Shown here one piece after another: positions 36,087-49,241 of a stretch of DNA of 64,000 nucleotides. Origin of the DNA: Manihot esculenta (lineage: Eukaryota; Streptophyta; Magnoliopsida; Malpighiales; Euphorbiaceae); assembly GCF_001659605.2 (NCBI RefSeq), contig NC_035174.2, forward strand, positions 932,389-996,388, given 5' to 3'. The position numbers and the translations under genes are program-made. Below the pieces are notes generated by a model. The model ran no database searches. It was not told where the DNA came from and saw nothing but the letters and a program-made list of their open reading frames with translations. Within the stretch, counting starts at the first letter, position 1, and the number at the start of each line of letters is the position of its first letter.

Positions 36087-37518
36087 TGTTAGTGTATTTG
36101 TCCTATACCATTATCTTGAACCTTTTTATATGTCGTTTTGGTTATTAATATTAGAGGTTCTTATCATCATTATTATTTGTTTGCATGTTATATAATAATA
36201 ATTATAATCTCTGATTGCTTATTATTATATTGATAATAATAAAATATAGCTAGTATGATTATTGATTGATAATCATGAGATGATTATGTATATGTTGATA
36301 TAATTCAATAATCATATATATTTGTTAGAGAACAAAGTATTGTATGAACCCGCATTGAGATCACTACATAGGTTATTGTCATAAGTGAATCTCAAAGCAG
36401 TTATGTCTTAATCCTTTGACTTGAGATTGTCATAGTTTCCAACATAAGAATTATTATGTTTTGACATAACCAAACATTATCCTTAATCGAACAATTATAA
36501 AGCTTATGATTGAGCATAATAGAAATTATGTAGAGGATATTGAACAATCAAGATATGATTTGTCCCTCTCTTTGAGAGATATATCTTCTTGGTCCTTCAA
36601 TAAGTGAGACTGAGAAATGTATGACCGTGCTCAAATGAATTGATAGTGTGATCAATATCATTTGAATTTATCAGTCTACTTAGAGATCCAGAAATCATAA
36701 GTTTGAACATTATAAGTTAGACATTGACCATGACTTGTGTTCAAACTAGATATCGTGTAACAAATGGATTAATACATGTTTTATTTATTAGGCTTTATCG
36801 GACTATTGATCCTCATATTAGTTGGGTAGTCATAATGTCTTACTAGAGGCCACTTATGACTTATGGGCCTTGTGGGACTAGGCCTATTGCCAATTAATGT
36901 GAACTTATTGGGTCACACACAAAATAACGTTGTTGATATGCTATGACATATTAATAGACTAAAGCCCAAAGGCCATTAATATAATTAATAATAATAAAGT
37001 GTTATTATTATTAATTATTTATTATTATAAGATAATAATATTTAAAAAATTTGCAGTATATCTATAACTATTATAGATAAAAGATTATATCACATAAGAT
37101 ATTTGAGTATTTACGAGATTGTGATAGTGGGTTCTGAACACAACTCTTTCCCAAAAGAGTTGTGGAAAAACAAAAAGACCGAAACATATAAATACTCATT
37201 CTATGAATTGTGGAGTGATAGTTTTTTTAGAAAATTCAGTCTAACAGTTGCAGATTGTGGAGCATATAGTCTATCCATCATTGAGAGAGTTAGCACTCTA
37301 GAAGGATAGAAGTCGTTCGTGTGGATACCATTGAGAGTGTTCATTTGAAAAAGCAGCACCATCAGTCCGGCATTGTATCTTCTCGACGAGATTAACAGGT
37401 TAGTCTCATATACTTCCTTTGAAATAAACGAAGCACTCGAATTCTGGGAAAGGAAATCAGATATTTTTATTTTTCTGCTGCGCAATTTGGATTGCAATAA
37501 TCTTTAGATTTCCCAACA
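36087..37518. mobile_element. Solo LTR (1432 bp) with 5-bp target-site duplication
   Basis: The element starts TGTTAGTG and ends TTTCCCAACA, that is TG...CA with short imperfect terminal inverted repeats. It is flanked on both sides by AAAGC (36082-36086 and 37519-37523), a 5-bp target-site duplication as expected for LTR-retrotransposon integration. No gag/pol-like frame lies inside, and no second LTR copy was noticed adjacent, so it is best read as a solo LTR left by LTR-LTR recombination. Superfamily (copia or gypsy) cannot be decided from the LTR alone. Confidence 0.72.
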
Positions 37519-37787
37519 AAAGCAAATAAGAACCACTGAAAGAGACCATTTCGTATAAGAATTTTACACCAACTAGCAAATTATCTGTTGTCTAAAACAA
37601 AGAAAATATAGTCCCACATAATGAATCCAGATACTTAGAAATACCTAAATACATCATCAGAAATATCAGTTAGATACAAAGGAGAATAATTTCAACCGTG
37701 ACATGGTTGTTTCATTCACTTATGCCATAGAATTACCATACTTGTATTGTCATTTTTTGAAGATGTACACTATATATAGATGGTGAT

Positions 37788-38240
37788 TAGGACTGAGCAT
37801 TCGGTCAGTTCGGTTCAAAATCGAACTGAACTGAATAAACTGAAAATCGAATTTTTAGTATTTATGAAAAACGAACCGAATCGATTTTGATTAGAAATCA
37901 AATCGAATCGAACCAGTCCGATTTAGTTCGGTTTGATCGGTTTTGATTTTTAATAAATTTTTTATTTTTTACACTTTATTTTTAGTTTTTTAAAATTTAA
38001 TTAAAATATTTTAATTTTTAATATAATTTAATTTCTCTATATTATTAAAAATAACATATTATTATCACTAATCGGTTCGGTTCTATTTTTTTGATTTTTT
38101 CTGATCAAAACCGAATCGAACCGATATTTTTGAAATTAAAAATCGAACTGAATTGAATTGAATAAAAAACCGAACTAAATTTTAAAATTAATTCAATTCG
38201 GTCGGTTTTTTCGGTTTGAACCGAGTAGTGTTCACCCCTA
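37788..38240. mobile_element. hAT-type MITE (453 bp) with 8-bp target-site duplication
   Basis: The ends are TAGGACTGAGCA and TGTTCACCCCTA, whose complement is TAGGGGTGAACA, giving 12-bp terminal inverted repeats with three mismatches. The 8-bp direct duplication ATGGTGAT flanks it at 37780-37787 and 38241-38248, the hallmark length for hAT transposons. The subterminal regions hold repeated GAACCGAA/TTCGGTT words, which in hAT elements serve as transposase-binding sites. The interior is AT-rich and has no transposase frame, so it is non-autonomous. Confidence 0.85.
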
Positions 38241-38254
38241 ATGGTGATGGCTCC

Positions 38255-39256
38255 GGTGAAAGCGGGAGTGTTGAAAATATGTACCATATAGCCATATATT
38301 ATAGCATTAATTTGATAAATGCTAGATAATTTAATTAATTAAATATTGTTTAATCAATTAAATAAAATTTATTATCCATTAGCTTTTGATAGTCATTATA
38401 TTCTCAGTGAGTTAATAATATGATGAAGAAACGAACTTATATAAAATGCTATAAAACGTTAACAATCATAGGATGCCTCATTACGAATGATTTCTCCAAT
38501 ATAGATTGTCATCTCTAACTGTCTCTACTTATCAATATAGTGATAGTGATAATAGTAGAGTGATGTTTGGATAGATATATGGACACTCATAGTAATGAGT
38601 AAACTGAATTAGTAATAAGGTTTACTCTTATCAATATTCATTCATTTAAATCATAGAAGTACATAGAGTGATTAGACTAGACTATATTTGTATCATGTAC
38701 GAGTGATTTGAATTTGATATTGCTTATATACTTGTATAATATATGAATATATGGTAAAGGATCAGTCCAGATAGTATTTATTTTTCCGAACAAATAGACA
38801 TAGTTCTATGACCGAGTTAAATATTATTAATAACAAGTTTTTAGTCAACGTAGTATGACTTAATTTTAATGCAAATTTTGTTAATCAATAATTGGAATTA
38901 AGCAATAATTATATAATCAATACTATTGGAGTTTGATATTTACTGTGTTTCTAACTTGGATTAAAATTTTGTAAGAAAGGATTCTAAGATAATGCATGAT
39001 CATAGATAGAATTGAATGAAAATACATTCATTATTAATTGAGTAGCTATGATGGGTTATACTATACACTAACCATGGTTATAGGAGTTCAGAATAGATGA
39101 GATGCCATTCAAGTTATATGCAAAGTTTATTTTTATTCTCATTATTAATTGACTATGTCCTTGAAAAGTAACACATAAAGATTTAATGAATGAATGAATT
39201 AAAATTTTTAATTAATTAATAAATTTACTTAGTAAAGTAATTTATAAGTTTCTAAC
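38255..39256 (+). mobile_element. Probable 3' LTR with polypurine tract (copia-like), degraded
   Basis: A purine-rich GGTGAAAGCGGGAG (38255-38268) directly precedes TGTTGAAAATATG, the usual arrangement of a polypurine tract and 3' LTR. A candidate end is TTTCTAACA at 39248-39256, which would make an LTR of about 990 bp. No target duplication or matching 5' LTR was found, so the boundaries are provisional. Confidence 0.35.
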
Positions 39257-39548
39257 ATGACGTGAACTAAATTTAAATATAATGAGTTTAAATTAAATTA
39301 ATAGAAATAATTGTTTAAATTAAATTAATAGAAATAATAAATTTATATAATAAACTCCATCCATGTAAGATATGAAATTTAAATAAAAAAAAACTCATCT
39401 CATAAATTTTATTCAGACATAAACTTTAAAGAAAAAGATGAATTGTATGATAAATTAAAATCATTGTGGACATGGGTTTGGAAAAATATTAAAATTATTT
39501 TATTGGATTATATTTGATATAAACTTGATTTTATATAATATAGGTCTT

Positions 39549-39577
39549 AATATATATATATATATATATATATATTT
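39549..39577. repeat. (TA)n microsatellite
   Basis: About 13 TA units abut the 3' end of the adjacent minus-strand LINE fragment, which suggests they grew from its tail. Confidence 0.75.
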
Positions 39578-40005
39578 TGAATAAAAACATAAATTTCATT
39601 AAGATTTAAAAACGATCAACTTAGAAATTAGAAGGTGAGGAAAAAATCTTAATCATGCCCGAAATATCATACCTAACTCAAATAAACGCATGAATTACAC
39701 TATTAGCAAACTTACGAACAAAGTTAATAAAAATAGAAATTATCTCCAAAATAAGAGATTTACAATAAAAAAATAAGACTATCAAATAATGACAAATCCT
39801 CGTAATTGGAATAGCTATAGCTCGAACTTAAAGTTGAGTGTCTGACTTTACAATAACCGAGGACCAACCACCATCCTTGAGCCAGCTTAAAACGTCTCTA
39901 AAAGTCATGGTCTTAACCGTAAAAATATTAAAATTACCAAGAATTTGTTGTTGAAGTGCTGCGATGAACTCAACATTCCTTCCTCTTAAAATACAACCCA
40001 TTTTC
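39578..40005 (-). pseudogene. LINE fragment: RNase H domain, degenerate
   Basis: The minus strand reads as the C-terminal RNase H domain of a plant L1-type non-LTR retrotransposon. Recognisable segments are a CILRGRNVEF start, TVKTMTFRDVLSWLKDGGWS, VIVKSD and FVRKFANSVIHAF, followed by a typical short tail. In-frame stops (for example after the SDTQL segment) and AT-drifted codons show that it is dead. No endonuclease or reverse transcriptase is attached. Confidence 0.6.
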
Positions 40006-41704
40006 ATAACCTGATACAGGAATAATACAGTATTAACATGAATAAAGAGTTCAAATTTTATTATCTTAATGAATTTAGAATAAATATTCTAATCATATTC
40101 AATTCATATAATTAATTGATAAAAAATAATTAATTAAAGTAATTATTTTAAATTTAATAATAAACCTGTTACGTCCACATGTATAAATCGTTTTTAAAAC
40201 CATAGAATTAATATATAGACTAAATTCTCATTTTATGTGAACTTAAAAGTTACGTAATAGTAAAATCTAGATAAGTCTAAATGTCGGTTACCTCTAATAA
40301 TTCATTAATAGTGATTAATAGATTTAGTTAATTAAATTAAGAAAAATTAATTTAGTTAATTATAATTAATATAACTTAATTTAACTAATTAATTTAAGAA
40401 CATTCTCCTCTCTCAACCAATAATGAGAGCTCCTTATTATTATTTTTTTCTTTAGCTCTCATTATCTTTTTATTTTCTCTTTCTATTTTCTTATTTTTTA
40501 TGGAGAGAAAAATAGCTATATTGTGGGTTAATTTTTTTTATCTCACCTAGCAAACAAATTTTTAGTCTTTTATTTTGACTTTTAAGAGAATTTTAATCGT
40601 AGGTGGTAGATTGGATTGAGATCAGTTTGTATAAATGGATCAAAAAGTCTACTTTATATTAGATCTACACTTGAAAAAGTAGGATATTAATTTTTTTCAA
40701 TAGTTCATTTTTAATTTTTTTCATATTGGTTAATAATTAATTTTTTAAAAATAAAATTATTATTTAATTATTTATTTATATTCACATATAATTAATTAAA
40801 ATCAGAGTATAAAATTATAGTAATTAAAAAATTTTAAAATTTTCATAATTTTTCTCAAATCTATTTTTAGATTCATTGTGCAGGGCTATAGCAAGCTTTC
40901 AAAAGGATCACCTATGTTTTTGGGTGTTTAAACACTATAATAACAATTTACATCTTCTTTCCCATTGCATTAAGCGCGTAGCTTAGTAATTGAGTATTTG
41001 TGTGATTGTGCATCACATAAATATATATACATATAAAATTTATGCAAAACCCACATTTCACAGTTTTCATCATTAGTTATATAAGTTTTTAAACATCCAA
41101 ACACACGTTTCAATTATTAAATGTGTATGAGCATCTCATCAATAATAGATATGTAACATCACTATAGAATTTTGACATAATATATAGCAAATTGATAATA
41201 AGCTCTATATTAAACAGTTTCTCTATGGATTTATTGTCTTTCTCATAGTTAACATTACTAATTTACTATAATTTCTCATGGTTAACATTATTTTTAATAT
41301 AATCTTATGAATATGATGTCGATTATTCTAACCAACGGTTAGTAGATAATATAAAACAGGTATTTTGCCTATGTATATTATATTTCAAATTTATAGACAA
41401 TATAAAATAGGCATTTTCTGTAGCAGATGCATAAAATGTATAAATAGGCAGGCCGAACACAGAAATTCTGCCATTCAACATTCTTGATTAATAATTGAAT
41501 GAGATACAAAGAATAGATCAAGCAAAATGTCGAGGATTGCAAGATTACCATTTTAAAAGTATATACTACTGTCATCATATTTCATGACCTCCATTTTCAC
41601 AAAGCTTACCTCCACTGCATGTGTTCAGGAAGCCCCAAAACAATTGATTCATTCATTACATCTTCAACATGAATTATGGGAGAATTGGCGTGGCAGGAAG
41701 CTAA
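40006..41704. other. Intergenic, AT-rich repeat-like DNA
   Basis: Holds a pyrimidine-rich stretch near 40405-40500 and a patch at about 40970-41010 (GCGCGTAGCTTAGTAATTGAG) resembling dispersed plant repeats. No coding gene recognised. The right end is the likely PetC 3' UTR. Confidence 0.4.
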
Positions 41705-43824
<2,120 letters not shown>

Positions 43825-43889
43825 GGATAAGAGAATGTTTGCAGAGGAAAGTTTTGATTTTGGGAGAGATGATAATATTAACTGTAATA

Positions 43890-43910
43890 GATAAGGCACA
43901 CTTGGCCAAT
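43890..43910. promoter_or_regulatory. I-box and CCAAT motif upstream of petC
   Basis: GATAAG at 43890-43895 (I-box core) and CCAAT at 43906-43910 lie 66-86 bp upstream of the petC start codon. I-boxes are common in light-regulated plant photosynthesis promoters, which fits the gene. The motifs are short and could be coincidental. Confidence 0.3.
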
Positions 43911-43953
43911 AGCCACCATGGAACCATCTAACCACACGATCAGAGATATGCAT

Positions 43954-44789
43954 GTCTATTCATTTCTTCCTTAGTTTGGGCCTTGATCTTTGATGATGGA
44001 GTTTTTATGATTGGCCCAACATATGGAGCTCTATTCAAGCTTCGGGGTCTGGCAAATAGGGATGATGATTTATAAAAAAAAAAAAAAAAAAGTGAAATAT
44101 TCCAACTCGACTTAAAGGAAGAAAAAAAAAAGTGTTGAAATTTTTATTACATCAAACTATTTGTCAATATTAAGTTAAATGTTGAATAATCTCAAATAAA
44201 TTAGACCTCTAATTTAATCTTATAAATTATTATTTTATATTAATACAATGTATAATATATTTAAAATTATTTAATGTATTATACACCGTTGATGTCTATA
44301 TAAATACAATAAAGTTGGTTTTTTAAATAAATTTATTAAAAAATGATAAGTGACATTCTATTTTTGTTTTCTATTTATCTATTTAGCTTCCTATTTTATT
44401 ATTATTGATATTGTTTTAGTCAGTGAAATTGGGTTATCATATAACTAAATAAAATATTAATAAAAATTTTGAATAACAATTACATTAATAAAGAATTTAA
44501 TACTATTTAAAGAGTGAATAAATATAAACATAATTAAAATTAAAATATTAAAATTAAATAACAAGAGTATCCTCTGGTTGTTATTAAAACATACTAAAAT
44601 ATCTTAACTACCCATAAATTAATTTCATCTGTCTTCTTGTTATTTAGCATAGTTTTCTATAATTTAAATATTTTTAATAATTATTGATAAAATTTATATA
44701 TAATTAGAAAATATTAAAATTAATATTCAGTTTATTTACTTTTAAAAAATTATAGCTGCGGATTTTACTCAGTAAACCTGCCGATAATA
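43954..44789. other. Intergenic, AT-rich
   Basis: petC upstream region followed by low-complexity A/T DNA with an A run at 44071-44088. No gene or RNA recognised. Confidence 0.5.
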
Positions 44790-46720
44790 ATGAGTTGTTT
44801 AAGTTGGAACTGTCGTGAACTTGACAATCTATATTCATTCAGTTCAGACCCTCTAAGAAATGGTTAGCATTAAGAGATCTTTATTTATTTTTTTGATTGA
44901 AATATTTTGTTTATCAAATAAAATAAAAGAAATAATAAATTTATTGCATTATGATGGATTTTATTCTATTGATTGTGTGTGCCACCAAGGTAGTCTTGCT
45001 TTGTTATGGAAATCTTAAGAGGGTTGATTTAATCAGTTCTTCAACCCGCTATAATGATACTGAAGTTGAGGTTGATTTTATTGGTACTTGGAGACTTATT
45101 GGATTTAATGGTGATCCGAATCTATCTCGACGAGCTTTTTCCTGGCAATTATTAAAAACTCTTACTTCTCATAGTGATATTTTATCTTGTGTGCCTGCTC
45201 ATATTGATGTTTTTGTGGTTGCAAAAAACTGTTTTTATAAGCTCTTGTTGCTTCATGATCTTTATTGGAAGTAGCATACTAAGGAGTTCTAATTGGTTAA
45301 TGCGGTCGCAATACTCACTTTTTTCACCGAGCAGCAACTACTTAGCATATGAAGAATAAAATTGAAGTTTTAATAGTAGACGACGGAGTATGGCGATCTT
45401 GGATTTTGGGTTTGGGTGATGATGTCGTACTTTCAAAATCTTTTTTTTGTTGGGGTTTGTGATATTGATCCTGTAATTTTCACTTTTTCTCATCTTGTCT
45501 CTTCGGAGATGAATGTTGATTTGATGAGAACTTATTCTTCTAATGAAGTTAAGCATGTTGTTTGTTCCATGAAAGCCGACAAGTTGCTTGGTATGAATGG
45601 ATTCAATCCGGGATTCTATAAAGCTTATTAAGATCTTGTTGGTGATTCGATTTCCTGTGCTTGTACTGATATGCTTCATTCTAGTATGTTTTCTGCTTCT
45701 TTAAATGATACCGCTCTTGTTCTGATTTCTAAAAAATCTGAGTCTGAATTTATGAGTGATCTTCGTCCTATTACTCTTGCAATGTGGTCTGCAAAATAGT
45801 TACTAAGATGATTGCCGATTGGCTGCAGATTTTGTTGCCTTCCATTATTACTGAGCATCAAAGTGCCTTCGTGCGCCATGTTTAGGATAATTGTATCTTA
45901 ACTTTCGAAGTTATGCATGCTTTTCATAAGAGGAATCAAAGTAAGAAATTTTCAGTGGCTTTAAGAATTAATATTAGCAAGGCATAAGTGGGGTTTTGTG
46001 CAGGCAGTATTACTCAAATTGGGGTTTTATCAAGACTAAGTTTCTCTTATTATGCATTGTATTGCCACAGTTTGGTACTGGATTCTGCAGAAGGGCAAAG
46101 AGTATGGACCGATCATACCTACTCAGGTTCTTTGTCAGGGAGATCCCCTTTTCCCCTACCTGTTTATTTTATTTGCTGATGGTTTTTCTTATCTTATTTA
46201 GGAGGCTGTCAGTTCTAGTATGCTCCAAGGCTGTAAGCTCTCTAAAAAGGGTCCTTCTCTTTCCCACCTATTCTTTACGGATGATAGTTTAATTTTTTTT
46301 AATCCGATTGTGGCTTAATCAAGTTTGTTGAAGAATATTCTTGTCACTTGTGAAAAGGCGAGTGGTCAAATGATTAGCTTTTCAAAGTCCTCTATTTCCT
46401 TCAATAAGAATACTCATGATCTTCGAATATCGGCTTGCTCTTTGTTAGGTGTGATTTAGAAAAATTCTCTCGGATCTTATTTGGGTTTGTCGTTGCATTT
46501 TGGGCGTGATCGGAAAGTGGTTTTTAAGTTTATAAAAGATAGAGTCTATAAGAAATTGAATTCTTGAAAGAAGAAACCTTTGTCTCATGCAGGTAAGAAA
46601 ATTTTCATTAAACCTGTTTTACAGGCTCTCCCTAATTATATTATGAGCCTATTCCTATTACCAAAATCTTTTTGCTATGAAATTGAACGGATTATGAATG
46701 CCTTTTAATGGGGTAAAGGA
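44790..46720 (+). pseudogene. Broken LINE (L1-type) endonuclease/reverse transcriptase
   Basis: The 5' end reads MSCLSWNCR at 44790, the typical opening of plant L1 AP-endonucleases. At 45073-45180 an endonuclease-like segment (FIGTWRLIGFNGDPNLSRR) follows. Reverse-transcriptase pieces are MNGFNPGFYKAY near 45590, LVLISKKSESEF and LRPITL near 45715-45775, KASGQMISFSKSSISF near 46360 and LQALPNYIMSLFLLPKSF near 46622. Stops, frameshifts and internal losses break every domain, so the element is inactive. It lies in the opposite orientation to the RNase H fragment at 39.6-40.0 kb and need not be related to it. Confidence 0.75.
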
Positions 46721-48840
46721 CAATATTTTAGAGAAAATGTTTTAGAGACAAAGGACAACATTTGTGAAGTATTATTGAGATTGTTGAAATTAAATGTTGT
46801 TTTAATTATAGGTCTGCGAAGGCAATTGCCCACTTGTGCTTATTCGGAGTTAGGCTCGGGAGTTTGGTTTGATATTCCTCCCTTTTTATTGTTCTTGCTT
46901 TGATAAAATAATTTATTTTTTTTTTATTTTTTAAAATTACTATTTATTATAATAAATAATTTAAATAGAAAAATTAATAATTTTCTAAATAAAGGCGTAT
47001 ATCTTATTTATTGTGTTATTTTTAAACTAAATAATTATTAATTAATATGATTTAAAGAGTATAATTACTATAAATAAGAGTGTCTAAAGGTTAGCTTGAC
47101 CCATTGGAGTATGATAGATGGAGAGAGAAAAGCATTGGCCTAATGAGGAGATGGGCAACACAATTCAAGTGGAGTGAATTTCTATTTATAGATGGATGGC
47201 TATTGCCGATGCATGTTGATTTTTTTTTTTTCTTTTATTACAATGCTCAAAAACATTTTACAAAACTCATTAAAGGGCAATTGGAATTGGGAGACTCGAT
47301 TCTTGCCCTCTGGACGATGTCCAAGAGATACTCAATCACCTAGATTAGACCACTTTGATTGTTGAAATACCATTTATGTTGTATAAAATATTTAAATGAT
47401 TATCATATTTAGGTTCTTCATACAGGAAAATGAGAAAGCATGAATAATTTGTTTATTACAAATAGTTAAATATATTGTGTGATATCAATTATGTGTAATT
47501 AGGCTGACAAATATACTATAAGAAAATTTAATAATTACTCACTCTATCAGTGTAATTTTTATCCATGTCTAAAAATTATTATTTATTTTTATTTTTTTAT
47601 ACTATAATAACATATAAATTTATTATTATAATTTTATTTTATTTTATATAAAATTTTAAAATATTTTAGTATATAATAAAATTTAATTATCTTTAAAATA
47701 GTTATAATTAAAAAATCAATAAAAAAATGTCAATTAGTCATAATAATAATAATAAATATAATTTAATTTAATTGAAAAACAAGTCACTTCTTAATTATTA
47801 AAAAATATTAAAAGTTAATTTATTAAAAATAAAAAATTATATATATAACTTTTCAATTATTAAAAAAATATCACATATCAACTCGTCCAGAGAAATAACA
47901 TGTTTGTTAATACTACTAATAATAGAAGTATGCAATTACTTGAAAAAAAAAAAAAGCATTCCATTGTATTTTTCATAAAAAAGCATTATCACTATAATAT
48001 TTTTAATTGATTCAATTATTTAATAAAAAATTATAATTTTATTTAAGCCACATTATTGAGCTGAGTGGATTATTGAGAACTAAGAATGATTGACGCAAGG
48101 AAAAAAACTGACATGTGAGGAAAATTTAATTACAAAAACATAAAAATTTCAAAATCCAAAAGTATATACTCCACACATATTCCTAAGTGTTCAATTAATT
48201 AAAACAATATCATCAGAAAATCACATATTCTCATTTGTTTTTTCCACCTGAAGTTTAATATCATATAGTCTTCAAGATAACTTTAGCATCATTTAATTTA
48301 ATCATACAATATAATTACTTATAAATTTAATCTGATATTGATTCAAAAAAAAATTAATCTAATAATAAGTGCATCCGAGTGAATCTGAAAGGTTTTAAGT
48401 TCTATTCTCTCAATTTTTATTTAAAAAAAATACTTTAAATAAAAATAATTTTTTATAATTAAATAAAAATTTTATAAACTATTAAATGTATAATTAGTAT
48501 ATAAAATTATAATTAAATTTGTAAATTAGTTATTATTTATAAAAAATAAAATCAAGCTCATAATGTACACAAATTTAAAATTTTAATATATATTACGTTA
48601 ATTTCATAATTTTTAGTAATTATTTTAAAATTATTATATTTTTTTAAGAGTAGAATAACATGTAAATTGATTATTATAGTTTTATTAATATTTAATTTTA
48701 TTAATATGTTTGTATTGAAAAATTATTTTTTTAATATATGTGAAAAATTCTGATACAGAAAAAAACAAAATAATAACTGAAAGAAAAATATGTCCGATAA
48801 ATGCTTGAATTTTTTTAATCAAATGATTCCATCTCAGTTC
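46721..48840. other. Intergenic, AT-rich; no gene seen
   Basis: Mostly A/T-rich low-complexity DNA. A 79-codon frame at 47104-47343 shows no recognised domain and ends after a poly-T-encoded Phe run, so it is not called. Confidence 0.5.
48359..48412 (+). repeat. Possible tRNA-like/SINE fragment
   Basis: AATAAGTGCATCCGAGTG followed by AAAGGTTTTAAGTTCTATTC resembles a decayed tRNA-type B box (GGTTCGANTCC) as in plant SINEs. No clear A box, tail or target duplication was found, so this is tentative. Confidence 0.2.
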
Positions 48841-49241
48841 GGATTGCTCCTGTTCTCTGAATAATTTTCTGAGAACCAGTAAAAAAAATAAAGGAAAAAA
48901 AAAAAGTGAAAAGGAACCATTTGACGATTCTCACCGACCCCCCTTCTCCCCGCCCTCTCTCTCTCTCTTTCGGATGCTATAATAAATCTCCATCGTTATC
49001 CCCTCCCTGTAGGGTTACTCTTTTCTCTTCCCCCTTTTCCCATAATCCCAACTATGGATTATAATTGTACCAATTCTACTATACATATATTCTCTTCCGG
49101 AGCCCTAGAAGTTTCAGTGTTAGGAGTTTTTAGTATTTAGCGTCTTTTTTTTTTCAATTGATTTATATTTTTTTTTCCTTTTATTTTTTTGAAATCTCTT
49201 GTTACTTTTAGATTTAAGTGATAACAAAATCAAGTGTAGAT

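Noticed and set aside
45338..45679. 113-codon minus-strand frame
   Set aside because: Antisense to the LINE reverse transcriptase remnant.
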